The notes: generated by a model from the sequence alone, not told the origin. 64,000 bases of DNA from Oehlia diaphana (GCA_003833135.1 QZLH01000292.1:22755-86754); one strand, 5' to 3'. Positions 47,501 to 60,513 are shown, counted from the first letter of the stretch. Numbers and translations: made by a program.

Positions 47501-49841
47501 GTTCCACTACCACCACCACCACCACCTCCACCTCCTGGAGTAGGAGTTCCACCACCACCACCACCACCACCACCACCTCCTGGAGTAGGAGCTCCACCCC
47601 CACCTCCTCCTCCTCCACCTCCTGGCGTAGGAGCTCCACCCCCACCTCCTCCTCCTCCACCTCCTGGCGTAGGAGCTCCCCCACCACCTCCTCCACCTCC
47701 TGGCGTAGGAGCTCCGCCACCACCTCCACCACCACCTGGTGTAGGAGTTCCACCACCACCACCTATACCTACGACATCGACATCAAAACCTATTCCCATA
47801 CCAATTATAACATCTCCTAATATAATTAAACCAAATGTTCCCTTAAAATCATTATTTTGGAGTAAAATACCACCACATAAATTAAACTCAACAGTATGGG
47901 AAGATATACCAACTGAAGTTGTGAAAGAAATTCCTATAAATTATGTAGAGATCGAATCATTATTTCCAAAAAATACTTTGAGTAATGTAATAAAATCACC
48001 TACAGCAACTGCTAATTCAAAGAAAAGCAGTGTAGTAACATTATTGGATATTAGTAGAGCTAATAATATCGGTATTATGTTAGCTAGAATAAAATGTACT
48101 TATATTGAAATTAAGGATGCTTTATTAGAAATTGATGATGAAAAATTATCCATTGAAAATTTAAGGAGTTTAAAAAATTATGTACCTACTAGCGAAGACA
48201 AAGAACTAATTAAAGAGTATAGTGATAATAATAATTTAGGAAATGCTGAAAAATATTTTAGGGAGGTTATGGAGATTCCTAGGTTATCCGAAAGATTAGG
48301 ATGTATGATTTATAGGAGAAGATTTGAAATGGAAGTTCAAGAGTTGTCACCTGTAAGTTTAGATATACTTTTTTTTATTAAAATTTTAATTTAACTTTAA
48401 TTACTTAATTGTTTAATATAATTATTATGTAGGAAATTGAAATAATAAATAATGCATATACTGAGTTGAAAGAATCCGAAAAATTCAAGAGATTATTGAA
48501 GGTATGTCAAACAAATTTATTTATTTTAAAAAAAATGATCAACTGTCTGTTATTTATATATTTCTGTTTTATAGACGATATTAGTTTTCGGTAATTTCAT
48601 GAATGATTCTACATTTAGGGGTAATGCTATAGGATATAAGTTGGATGTTCTCTTAAAGGTAATATTTCTTAGACCAATTTTTTTTCTTAAAAATAATTTT
48701 TATATAATTTTTCTAATTTAAACACTATTTATTTGGTTAGATACGCGATACTAAAGCTGTTGAGAACAATTCAAAGGGGACATTAACATTATTACATTAT
48801 TTAGCAGCAACACTTGAAGAAACTCAAAGTGATTTATTAACATTTATGGATGATTTACCACATTTAGAGGCGGCAGCAAGAATATCTGTTATAACTCTTA
48901 TAGCTTCAGTTAATGAATTAACCAATGGTATTGATTCGATTAAAGAGGAAATTGATAATATGAAAAATCTTCAAATTAAACAACAAAATGATTATTTTGT
49001 TAAGATCATGGAGGTATATTTTTTTTATATTTTTTTTTCTTTGCTACATTTCTCTTCTCTCTCTCCTTTTTTTTTAACATTCCTTCGAATTTTTTATGTA
49101 GGAATTTGTGAAGAAAGCCGAATCTACTATTTTAGATATGCAAGATACCACACAAAACTTGGAAGAAAATTTAAAACAATTATTGATTTATTATTGTGAA
49201 GATCCAGTTGCTACCAAACCTGAAGAATTTTTTGGTATGATTGTATCTTTTGGTTCTTCTTTAATTGTAAGTATTTGATGTTACCTATTAATATTTTTAT
49301 TTTAGTTATATGCATAATTTAACTAACAAATTCTTTTTTATAAACAGAAAGCTAGACAAGAAAATGAAGAAGTTAGGAAGAAAATTGAGAAAGTAAAGCA
49401 AAAAGAAAATAATAACCGTTTTGTAATTATAATAGTCTCTTCTCTTCTTATTTACTTTAACCGACATATTTAATTCTAATCTTATCTATTTTTATATCGT
49501 AGACTGCTACACGTCGTCCTTCCGAAGTACCAAGTTTAGCATCAAGTTTAAATTCATTGTCACTTTCTGTAAAAGGTGATTTTGATGAAACAATTAGGGG
49601 ATTAAGAAGCGGTCTTAAACCAAATCGTTCACGACCTGTATCAAAAGTTTTTTCAGAAGTAGAAATTAATTCTCCAAGACCTTCTTCTAGAATATTTAAT
49701 AATGCTTCAAGACCTTCCTCTAGAATGTTCAATGCTACTTCAAGGCCTTCTTCTAGAATATTAAGTAATGTCTCGAGACCTTCATCCAGAATATTTACTA
49801 ATTCTCGTCCTTCGTCAAGAGTTTATACTGATAAATTATAA
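44575..49841 (+). CDS. Diaphanous-type formin (GBD/FH3-FH1-FH2-DAD)
   Basis: Fourteen exons: 44575-44847, 44916-45557, 45646-46023, 46127-46248, 46350-46475, 46567-46643, 46724-46857, 46946-48352, 48433-48501, 48575-48658, 48741-49013, 49102-49266, 49348-49422, 49503-49841; about 1387 residues. An in-frame TAA precedes the ATG. The end of exon 13 is uncertain (49392 also fits). The Rho-binding/FH3 part spans ~216-570 (TPEFYVEKLLQKS, SWIKDFIDCDGLAALE). FH1 is ~686-860, about eleven polyproline blocks joined by GVGA-like linkers for profilin-actin. FH2 runs ~880-1270 (LKSLFWSKIP, GNFMNDSTFRGNAIGYKL) and nucleates and caps actin barbed ends. A DAD-like GDFDETIRGLRSG is at ~1300. The tail has five RPSSR repeats. 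It would build actin cables at growing tips, as Bni1 and Diaphanous do. Confidence 0.93.
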
Positions 49842-50172
49842 TTATCGCTTATTGTTGTGAATATAATATTATTGTATACCTATACTTATTATGATTGTAG
49901 TTTTAATAATGTATTTTTAGCATTAGATTTTTGGTTAACTTGTAAAATTAATAAAAAAAATAAACTTGTATGTAAAAATGATTATTTTATGTGATCAAAA
50001 TTTTTCTTTCAATTATTATTATTTTCTTTCGAACATAAAAATATGCAGTTTAAATCATTACTAAATAGCATATTACAATTTAAATAGTGGATATTAATTA
50101 TTAATGTGTGCAAACTTAAATATAAGCCGACTTTATATTAATTATCATTACTTAAATACTTTTTTAAATATT
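49842..50172. other. Convergent gap between formin and VPS52
   Basis: 331 bp between the two stop codons, AT-rich, holding both 3' ends. An AATAAAAAAAATAAA stretch at about 49950 could serve formin mRNA 3'-end formation. Nothing else seen. Confidence 0.6.
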
Positions 50173-53100
50173 TTAAAAATTACTTCTAAATTTCTTAATT
50201 TCAACCATGACGCTTTGTACATTAACAGGTTGATGTCTAATTCTGATTTTACCATCTCTTAAAGCTTCTTCTAATATGTTACAAAATCTAGTATAATAAA
50301 TAATTAATTGTCCTAAAACTGAATGTAATATTGTTGTACCATTTTTGAAATTTGTAAAATGTTGGATTACTGAAGTATTTATTGATGTTATAGATTGTCT
50401 CCATGTTGCAGCAAAATCAGATGATACTTGGTCAAAAATTTCTATATGTAAATAATAATGGTAACATTAATATTAACAAAATTTAGACATTAATTATATA
50501 AATAAATTTAAATAAAATACCTGGTTCAATAACTGTAAGATCTTTTCCTTGTTCAACATTTTTTATAAAAGAAACTAAACTTCCAAAATGAGGTTGTAAT
50601 TCCTCTTCAACAAATCCCGATATTTGACCATTCAATAATTCTTTGAAATAGTTAACTTCTGCTTCAATAACTTTGCCACCAGTATCCTATAAAATTATGT
50701 TATGATAAATATCTTTCTTTAAAAATTCAAGAGTAACAACTTAAAGGATCTTACATTCAAAATAGTTATAATCTGATCATAATTATTGATTAAGAATATT
50801 ATTCGACTTTTACGATCATCAAAATTATTTGATAATTTATCGAGGAAATTTTCAACTTCATTTCTCAATCTCAACAAGCTGTATTATATGTATTATTATA
50901 GTTAGTTAATATTTACTGGAAAAAAAAAATTCTTTTCAAAGTAAAAAATGTTTACCTATTTAACAGAATTGGATCATTATATTCTTCGTTTAGAGTCAAT
51001 ATTGATGCTGCAAATTCTCCATATCTTCGAGTCACCTAATATAGAATAAATTATAGAATAAATTTAATAATATAAATGAATGGATATAATGCAATAAATG
51101 TACTATAAAACTAGCAGCTTACGAAATGCGGATGAATATCTTTAACAATAAATTTAGTAGCAGCTTTTTTAACGCTATCGATATGCATGTTCATAATAGC
51201 CTGAAATCTGGGCCATAATAACATGTTTATTTGATTAGTATATCCCTCTAAAGCTGGTACTTTTCTTCTCTGTAATTCTAGGGCAAATTGTGTATTAAGT
51301 CTAATACAAATCAGAATTCCGATAGCATCGTAACTATTATCGACAAATTGCTTGGTAGAATCCTATAATTTATAAAAAGTATATAAATCCTTCAATTAAA
51401 TAATAATAATTATTGATGACTTTAGATACAAACCAAACCCATTTTGATTGTGGTATTAAAAATTTCAGAAAAAATTTCTTTAGCAAGCTCTGCATCAGGT
51501 TTGTCATCTTTTGCAAAAAATTCTACAATAAAAAGATATTCTGAACTTGCGTTGTCTATAAAGGTTAAATTAAAACTTCTAAACAATGCTTCATTTGGAT
51601 ATCCCTATTTAAATATAGAAATTTATAAATATTCATAAATTAATACAAATTCAAGTATTTGAATATATACTCTTACTTTACTCTTGTTTTCAGCAACATG
51701 AACTAAAATCACTCCCGCATCCTGATTCCGAAGTGTTTTAATTCTGTCTTTCAAAACATAAATATTCGCTTTATCTTGCAGTGCAATTTTTCCGGTTCCC
51801 CAAAGACCACCTAACAAATTGAATACATTAATATAAGGTGTCGTTGGACAAGGTTGCACTCTTCAAGAAGAACTTATGTGAGAATTTTTCTAAAATACCT
51901 TTTCGGACACTCTCATCATAACCCATCATGTCATACTTATCTGCGACTGGATTCTTTAAAAAAAAATTATTTTTTAAATTCAAAATTAGATATACCAGCG
52001 CTTTAATAATTTTACCTGCAATTTTTGTAACTCCCTATTGTATTTCTCGAAATGATTGAAAAAGTACCAACGCATAGTGTTAACATAATTATGCATGACT
52101 TCTACAGCAACTTCACTATATCTTTCCATTAAAAACTTATAAAGTGCCTTATATTTTAATAAAATTGATTGTTGTAAAATTTGAACATTTGTGTTAGGTA
52201 TACGAAGTGATCTAATTTTTGTTAAAAGAAAATCTCGTATTTTCTCAGTCGCCTAAATAGAATTCACATTCAATATATATAAGTTAAATTAAATTAAATA
52301 ATTAAATAAAAAATAATAACAAATAAATAAAATCAAATTACATACTTTTAATCGCAATTTTTCTAATTCTGGACCAACATCCTTAATTGCTTTAACATTC
52401 ATTTTTTGATTACGTTTAACGTAAGTCATTTTCTTATTTAATTCAGTTAAATAAGCAAGCCAAATCTCATCAACTTCTCCTTCAGTAATTTTTCTAAATA
52501 AGATCATTCGTCAGCATAATCATAGAAATATCCCATCTACATAATAATGTTATAATTACTTGATCATAGGGGGTGGAATAACGGTTCCTTCCAAAACAGT
52601 ATTCAATTGTTGTTCAACTGCCTAAATATAAAAATAAAATAAATATAATTTTTAAAAATAATATTCATATACTTTAACTTACCGTACGATTCTTAAGTTT
52701 TATATTCATCGAAAATGATTTATCTTGCAATGTTTGGATTTCTGAACTGATGTTTCCTAAATCCATTTGAAAAACACTTAGCATATTTTCCATTGTTGCT
52801 AATATTTGATCACAAGACTATTAACATAAAATTTGTTAGTAAATAATTTATAAACTATTATTTAGTAAGTTAATTCATTAAATATTTATAAACCTGAATT
52901 TGATTATGTAATTCTACAAAATTCTTTGCTTGACTAATATCTTAAGGAAAGTTGAAAGTAGTAAAGGATTTGGTGCGAAAATTCAAAAAATGAACAGTAA
53001 GATAACTTTTTTATATATAAAAAGATACAATCAACTTCATGTTCTTTTTCAATTCCATATAATTCTTTTTCGACATTCCTAGCATACTCTCGCAAATCCA

Positions 53101-53547
53101 TTCCCTAATAATAGGGTAAATTATTTAAATATTAATTAAAACTGAATCAAATTATAAAAAAATTTCTTGCCTTTGTAAAAGCCTCGCGAACGAATTCATC
53201 TTCCTGAAATGATGATATATGATCTAATAAAAAAAAATTATCAATGTCAATTGCATCATGAATCAGAAAAATTAATATAATCCATATGTATAATTCAATA
53301 CCATCAACTTCATCGAAAGAAATTTCCCAGTCATAATCTCCAAGTAGACTATCTTCATCTTCAATAAATGTCTTATAGCAAAAGAACGGAAAATTTAATA
53401 TATCTAAACTAAATTAAAAAAGAAGTCTATCCTTACTTGATCATTGGCTGTTCCTAATAATTTTGCAAATAATTTTTCATTTGGAGTCGCTGGTGTAAGT
53501 GAGTTTGGAGTTAAATGTCTTTCGGTATCCGCAAACTCTTCTACCAT
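50173..53547 (-). CDS. VPS52: VPS52, subunit of GARP/EARP tethering complexes
   Basis: Seventeen exons on the minus strand: 53547-53437, 53371-53302, 53223-53171, 53104-53029, 52940-52894, 52817-52683, 52621-52560, 52493-52346, 52252-52016, 51953-51899, 51810-51677, 51604-51434, 51362-51123, 51035-50956, 50878-50755, 50686-50521, 50441-50173; about 725 residues, like animal and plant VPS52. Signatures are GMDLREYARNVEKEL, FVELHNQIQSCD, a coiled coil (MLSVFQMDLGNISSEIQTLQ), ITEGEVDEIWLAYLTELNKK, PNEALFRSFNLTFIDNASSE and LLWPRFQAIMNMHIDSVKK. All introns are GT-AG except the third, which starts GC. GARP tethers endosome-derived vesicles at the trans-Golgi. It is divergent with the synaptojanin-type gene, 284 bp apart. 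Confidence 0.95.
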
Positions 53548-53831
53548 ATTCCTAAGAAAGTCGGCAAGTTCTATTTATAGTTTCTTGGTAAATTTACTTT
53601 TGGTATTACAAAAAATTTTTCGAAATTGTTTTATTTTTTTATTTTACACGTGGTTTTATTTTTTGAGTTGTCAAAAAAAAATTTAAGGTTGTTGCTCACA
53701 TCGATCACTTTCGTAACACAAAAATGCCACGAATTGCCAAGAATAGTCAACGGACATAAATTTATAAATCGGTCAACAAAAAAAATCATTGTTAATATTT
53801 CCCAACTTTTAAAGTGTATTTGGAGTTCATT
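53548..53831. promoter_or_regulatory. Bidirectional promoter between VPS52 and the synaptojanin-type gene
   Basis: Only 284 bp separate the two divergent start codons, so the promoters must overlap or be shared. The sequence is AT-rich with T tracts at about 53630-53640 and no clear TATA box. Small frames in it on both strands are accidental. Confidence 0.6.
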
Positions 53832-56800
53832 ATGCAATGTGTTTTACTTGTTCGAGATCACCCTCGTGCACTTGCATTGCAACCTTCTAATATTTCACAT
53901 AGTTATGACTCGAAACCGGACGCGAATTTAGCGGTATTAGTCTTTGAAAATATTTATGAGAATTTTGATCCCTCACGTCCTCAATGTAATGTGTCACTTG
54001 TAAAAGAATCTGAATTTGATGCATATGAATATCGACAACTTAGCTCGGTATATGGCTGTCTTGGGTTATTGCAAGTAGAAAAAGGTATTTACTACTGAAT
54101 AAAATACTTATTTGTTATTGATTTTATTATAGAATTTCCTTCGCTCAATTTTCGCTTGATCTTTAGACATGTTTTTGGCAGCTGTAACTAGCTGCACACA
54201 CATTGGAGAGATTCGACCGGGAGAGTCTGTACATCGAATATTAGATGTAGAATTTTATTCACTCAATGATACATACGATACCTTATATGGTGTCAATAGA
54301 ATATATGATGATAATGGACAGTTGCCTCTGCAAAACGAACAACCAGTGGTGCATCCATGTGCACCACTCAGAAAGCTATTATCAAATGGACATTTCTATT
54401 TTTCATCTGATTTTGACTTAACAAGAACTTTAAGCGCAAGGTATAAATTATTTGCTGCAAATATAAAAGAATGAGTTCTAAATATTTATATTATTTGATT
54501 TAAAGAATAACGATGACAACAGCAGATAAATATTCTTTTGATGATCATTTCCTATGGAATAAATATATGATAAAAGAGTTATTGAATTTTCGATCCAAAC
54601 TGAGTAAAGCAAATCAAGAAGCGATGGATCGATGTGGATTCTTGGTTAGTATATGCGATTTGAGTGATCCATTTCATACCGTAATTAACATTCTTAATTT
54701 TCAGGTACTTGCTATTCAAGGATATATTGGCAGAAAAGAAGTAACGATAGAGTCAAATACAGCTTCTTTGTCAGTTATATCTAAATTAAGTTGTAAACGT
54801 GCTGGTATATTTTATATATATGTACATATATGTTTTCGTATTCTAGGTAGGTATTTCATCGCCGATTAATTTACACATATTTGTTAGGCACACGATATAA
54901 TACTCGAGGAATTGATGATGATGGGAATGTTGCAAACTTTGTAGAGGCAAGTCTCTTTATTAAATACATGCGTTATCACGATGTAATTATTTTTCCTAAT
55001 TAATTTTTAAACCTATTTTAGACAGAAACTATCTTGCAAATGCCTACTTCTTGTTTTTCATACGTACAAATTCGTGGCAGTGTTCCTGGTATGATATATG
55101 AAGTTAAATTTTAGCGATAAAAAAAAAAATTATTTCTAATTTTTATTTGTTTCTATTAATTTTAATAGTATTTTGGGAACAACAAGTAAGCCATTTAAGG
55201 CTTTTTTTTAATGTGTGATATTATATCAGAAGGAATAATTAAACTTCTATACTAATAGGGTCTTCAAGTCATGTCGCATAAAATTCAAATATCGCGTGGG
55301 CCTGATGCAACACAACCAGCAGTTGAGCGACATTTTAATGAATTAGAGATAAGATATTGTGATGTTGATATAATCAACCTCCTTGGTGTAAAAGAAGGTG
55401 AATCTATCTTGAGTAAAGAGTATAAGGAACGTATTCTTAATTTAAATGAAAACAGCGGTGATAATTTCGTACGGATGAATAATTTTGACTTCCATACTAT
55501 TTGTAAGAGTGGAAGTTATGAAAATGTCTCCTTGTTGATACACGACATTCAAGATCGATTAGAGTCTTTTTGTTTCTTTTTAATGGATATGGAAACGAAT
55601 TCGCCCATATTCTACCAAAAAGGTGTTTTTAGAACGAACTGTGTGGACTGGTAGTGAAACAATTTCTATTTTTTGATGTCACGTTAATTTCTATTTTATA
55701 TACCTTTTATACCTTTATACTCATTAATTAATTGTTTTATAGCTTGGACAGGTATATATATATTCATGCATATAAACCATCAAAAATATTAAAATAGTAA
55801 TATTTTCTGATTGTTTTAGAACAAATGTGGTACAAACGGTTATTTCAAAAACTGTCTTGGATATATATCTTCGACAAATAGAGTCCGTCACGAAATACGA
55901 CACAGAAAGTCTTTTTTCTCGACATTCCTATCTATGGGCTGAAAATGGGGATAGCTTGTCGAAAATTTATGCGGGAACAGGAGCTCTAAAGTCAGAGTAT
56001 ACTCGTAGCGGGAAGCTTACTTGGTCAGGTAATAACTTTACGAATATTTCTTATTTTTCTTAGATTGTGTATTAATTAAGTAATTCATAGGTGTGATTGG
56101 AGATGCGACCAAAACTGTGAATAGATTTTACATAAATAACTTTCAAGACAAGTCAAAACAGGAAGTTATCGATTTGTTACTTGTGAGTATGAAAATTCCT
56201 ACTGTAAATTTTAAATTAGTATTAATTTTATATTAAAATGACAGGGAAAGTTAATGTATCAAAAAGTAATCGAAATTCATGATCCGGTTCATGAATTAGT
56301 GTTAGAAGATATGCTGAAAAGGTTATTGATATTTTAATTTATTTATTTTGCTGATTTATTAGTTTATTTGATCTATTTACAATAATCGTAATTTATTTTA
56401 CAGGGTAAATGACTTCTCTTCGAAATCTACAATAAATATATTTGTTGGATCAATTAATCTTAATGGAAGTCTACCATCTGGAGAATCTCTGTCACCTTGG
56501 CTTTTTGCTTTCGATAGTCGTATGTAAAGTCACATTAATGACGTTTAAAAATCCCTCTTATAACTGTTTTGTAACATTTTAGATGAACCGGAACCTGATC
56601 TTTTTGTTATTGGCTTTCAGGAAATTGTTGAATTAATACCCCAACAGGTATTTTAATTTATTGTTTCTAAACAAATGTGTTATTTTGTATTACATATTTA
56701 TTATATTTCTTTTTTAAAGATTGTTTCAGCAGATCCAGAAAAATTGTATGCGATATATATTTATTATGATTATATAAGGACCTACAAATAAATTTTAATT

Positions 56801-59366
56801 ATGATATTATATTTAGACGGATATGGGAAAAAGAGATAAGCGATACTCTAAACAATCGACCTAATAAGCGTTCAAGTTATGTTATACTGAGATCTGGACA
56901 GTTAGTTGGAACAGCTCTTGTTATTTATGCAAGGGCGGATATAGTGTCCAATATACGTAATGTAGAATATATTATGAAAAAAGTTCGTTTTTTTTTCTCT
57001 ATTACTTTCATTATCGTTTATGATATATTAAATTTGATTATTTGTTATAATTAAAGACTGGATTGCGTGGGATGGCAGGAAACAAAGGAGCTGTTGCAAT
57101 ACGACTTGACTACCATGATGCAAGCATGTGTTTTGTTACTGCACATTTAGCTGCTGGTAAGATAACATCCTTTTTATCATGAATACATTCTTGTTTATTG
57201 CTCATAAATAGTTATTCTAACTATCATAAATAATTCTAACTATCATAAATAATTTAGGTCAAACAAATATAGAAGAAAGAAATAGAGATTACAAGACCAT
57301 AAATGATGGTTTACTTTTCAGAAATGCTCGTCGTCTTGAGCATCATGAGTAATAAAAAATAAGTTATTATTTTAGAGGTTTTCGTATATATAAATAATAT
57401 TAAATTTTTTTTATTTTTAGATATGTTATCTGGCTAGGTGATTTCAATTATCGAATATCCTTAAGTAATGAAGAGGTATGTTTTATCTACTAAATTAACT
57501 ACTGTATTTGTTTTATAACACTCATGACCATTTACGCTATAGGTTCGAAGCCTCATAGAAAAAGAAGATTTTAGTAGACTGTTGGAAGCTGATCAGGTAA
57601 TTTCATTTTATGTACTATTTTTGTATTTATAATTTGGTTAAGAAAATAAATTATTTTGTTTAATAGTTATCAAATCAAGTGGCATTTGGTCTAGCATTTA
57701 ATGATTACATAGAAGGCCCTATAACTTTTCTTCCGACCTATAAATATGATGATGGTACCAATGAATATGATTCTAGGTATGGATTTAATAATTTCTTATT
57801 AGTTTTTCATTGTAATATGTCTATTTTATTTATCGTATATTATTAGCGAGAAGGCACGAGTTCCTGCATGGACTGGTTAGTCGAAATTTGGTCTAATTTC
57901 CTATAAAAACTATATCATATATTAAACTTTTCGTATTATTTAATAGATAGAATTTTGTACCGTGGTAATAAGATTCGGCAAATTGGATATTCACGGGCAG
58001 AAATAATGGTGTCAGATCATAGGCCAGGTAAAACATTCAATTTTATTTATAAGGATGTAAATATATATATTTGTCTATAATTTAATTAATTTTGTATATG
58101 TATCCATAGTAATGTCATCATTTGACATTGAAGTAAGTAATGATTTGTTTTCTTGTTTTTTTTTTAAAAAAAAAAAAGTGATTGTTTTACATAATTACAA
58201 ATTGTTAGGTGACCAAATATGATGAAGTTGCTAAAGAAAGATTACAGAGAGAATTGTATTTAGAAAAATTACAACTTGTATCACAAAGTAGTGTTGAAAC
58301 TTCGTCAAATGATGAAAATAAATGGAATAAATTAGCAAAGAATGTTAGGAAAGTCAATAATCCTTTGCTAGATACCAAATCCAATGTTAAGAAGCTCGAA
58401 GACAAAAAGGTTGAACCCGCTGTTGGTGTTTTGATTGATTTTGAAGATAAGGATAATAGTAAAGAGGAAGATTGTTAGTACTTATATGACCATATGACCA
58501 AATTTATTTCGTTTAATAATTGTATTAATACTAGCATTTATATTTTACATTTTTCATTAGTGCCCCCACCAAGTTCAGAAACATACCAGTGGTGGAATTC
58601 AGGTGAATTAAATGTATTAAATATTGCATGAAATTGTAGAGTAATATAACTCATGAAACAAAATTTTCTTTTATAAATGAATAATTAAAAGCATCATCTT
58701 CCTCAACGTCATCTCTGGTTGTTGACAAGAATGATATTGATAAGGAGTTTCGTAACATATCAAGCAATCCATTTCATGAAGACTTAATGATAAGAAAACC
58801 CGTTCCTCCACCACCACCCAAACCTAATTCATTATCCTCAAATATATTAACTCCAAGAAAAATAAATGATAGTGATAGTAAGAATAATATAAGTAAAGAT
58901 ACACAAGGTATAAATTCAAGCAAAGAGCCTAATAAATCAAACCCATTTTTTGAGGATGATGATTCATTTTTGTCATCAGTTCCAAAATTTGAAGATATAT
59001 CGTCAAAATCAAATTTAGGTGACTAATTGATGATGATTACTTATTAAATTTCTTATCAATTTTATTGATTTATTATTATTTTATTATTATTATTATTATT
59101 TAGATACATCATCGGTAATTAGAACAAAAGCAAAGAATCCTTTTTTGGAAAATGATGACAGTGATGGTAATAACCAATTAATAGATTTGTCCGCTAACAA
59201 CACCAATTCTTTACCAAAATCAGGTAAATTCTTTGATATATTTAGCTTATTTATTTGTTACTACTATTAATAATTTTTTTTAATTTTCTTAGTTTTACCT
59301 AAAAACAATCGTGATACAAATTGGACACCATTAACACCGACTAAGGTTAATAACAATAATAAGTGA
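53832..59366 (+). CDS. Synaptojanin-type inositol polyphosphate phosphatase (Sac1 + 5-phosphatase)
   Basis: Exons: 53832-54084, 54167-54440, 54506-54644, 54705-54804, 54888-54946, 55022-55088, 55169-55185, 55259-55650, 55743-55751, 55820-56028, 56091-56182, 56245-56321, 56404-56519, 56583-56647, 56720-56745, 56817-56982, 57057-57156, 57258-57348, 57421-57475, 57543-57596, 57667-57776, 57847-57875, 57947-58027, 58110-58132, 58209-58473, 58561-58602, 58692-59018, 59104-59223, 59293-59366. That is 29 exons, phases consistent, about 1143 residues. The N-terminal half is a Sac1 domain with its CVDCLDRT loop (Cys431, Arg437). The second half is a 5-phosphatase: WLGDFNYR (~755-762), PAWTDRIL (830-837), SDHRP (856-860). 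The tail has a PPPPPK stretch and three NPF motifs (996, 1054, 1091) for EH-domain endocytic partners. Counterparts are yeast Inp51-53 and synaptojanin, which remove PI(4,5)P2 and PI4P during endocytosis and Golgi-endosome traffic. Intron 5 starts GC. Confidence 0.95.
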
Positions 59367-60513
59367 GATCAAATAAATTTTAACTATAAATTATATAAAT
59401 TATATTTTTTGGATTTAATTTTAATTTGATAGATGAGTTTTAATTTATTAAAAAATATTGATATTAATATCATTGTGTCTTTTTAATAACGGTAAACTCA
59501 TATTATTGTATTATTTTGTATATTATTTATATTATTTAGATATTTTACTTTAATATTATGTATTTTAAGTAATAATTAATTATAAATAAATATATGACGA
59601 TAACTTGACTTCCAGAAAGTGTAAATGAATTTTATGATTAAGGAAGGTTACCTTAAATTTAAATACAGAGAAATTTAAAAAAACCTAAAATATCACATTA
59701 CTACTGATCTAACTTTGAAAAAATATAATTTACATAATAACTATATTTAATATCTAGACTGTATTTAACATAATAAAGTAAACTCTCAATTTATCAATAG
59801 TAAAATGGAATATATTGAAACAATGTATTATGTATGGTTAAGCTACAGGTCAGGAAAATGAGGATATAGCTAGTTAAATATTTGGGAATGACTTTTGTTT
59901 TACAAAGCCATATTCTTATTAAAATTTCAAGTAATAACTATTTCATTAGCAATTTTATGCCAATGGATCTAATCATCTTATGAACAAAAAAATTCAATTA
60001 AAAAAGTAAAGAAATTGAGAAATTAATAATTAAAAGATCTATTTTTTGGGCCTATGAACAAGCTATTTTCGTTTATAAATGTATTCTACATCACTTTTTT
60101 AATAGTGTGATACCAACTGCAAGCCAAAAATTTGATTAAGTACTCAATCTGTACAATTCACTCTTCCGATCCAAGTCATAATAGGAAAATATTATATGAA
60201 ATTGATCTGCACAAGTAACAACCTTTTTAATATAAAATTTTCCCTAAAGTTGTGTTAAAAAAGGTAAGAGCCAAACAAAGATGATCGTGTTCAGTTTTTA
60301 TGCTAGTACCCTTTATTTTAAGAAAAGGATGAGAATTCTTTTACGAATGATATTTAAAATATCTTTGGGGGCACTATTAATGATCGATTATTATGACGTT
60401 ACATGAAATCATTACAATAACAAAAAAGGTTAGATTTTACGTAACACATTTAAACAAATCCAATATTATTTATAATTTCATTACTCTCTTTTTTTCCAAA
60501 AGAACCAAAGAAA
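59367..60513. other. Intergenic, no supported gene
   Basis: 1.1 kb between the synaptojanin-type gene and the DUF4419 gene, both on the plus strand. AT-rich, with no open frame or repeat worth noting. The DUF4419 promoter must lie at its right end. Confidence 0.5.

Noticed and set aside
47005..47799. 264-residue Gly-rich frame and a 157-residue Glu/Val-rich frame antisense to formin
   Set aside because: Mirror images of the polyproline FH1 codons, which contain no stop in antisense.
53626..53931. Plus- and minus-strand frames in the VPS52/synaptojanin promoter
   Set aside because: Accidental; the real starts at 53547 and 53832 are supported by conserved N-terminal sequence.
54645..54704. 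Retention of a 60-bp in-frame intron in the synaptojanin-type gene as coding
   Set aside because: It is stop-free and divisible by three, but removing it restores the conserved CGFLVLAIQGYIG; it has GT-AG ends.
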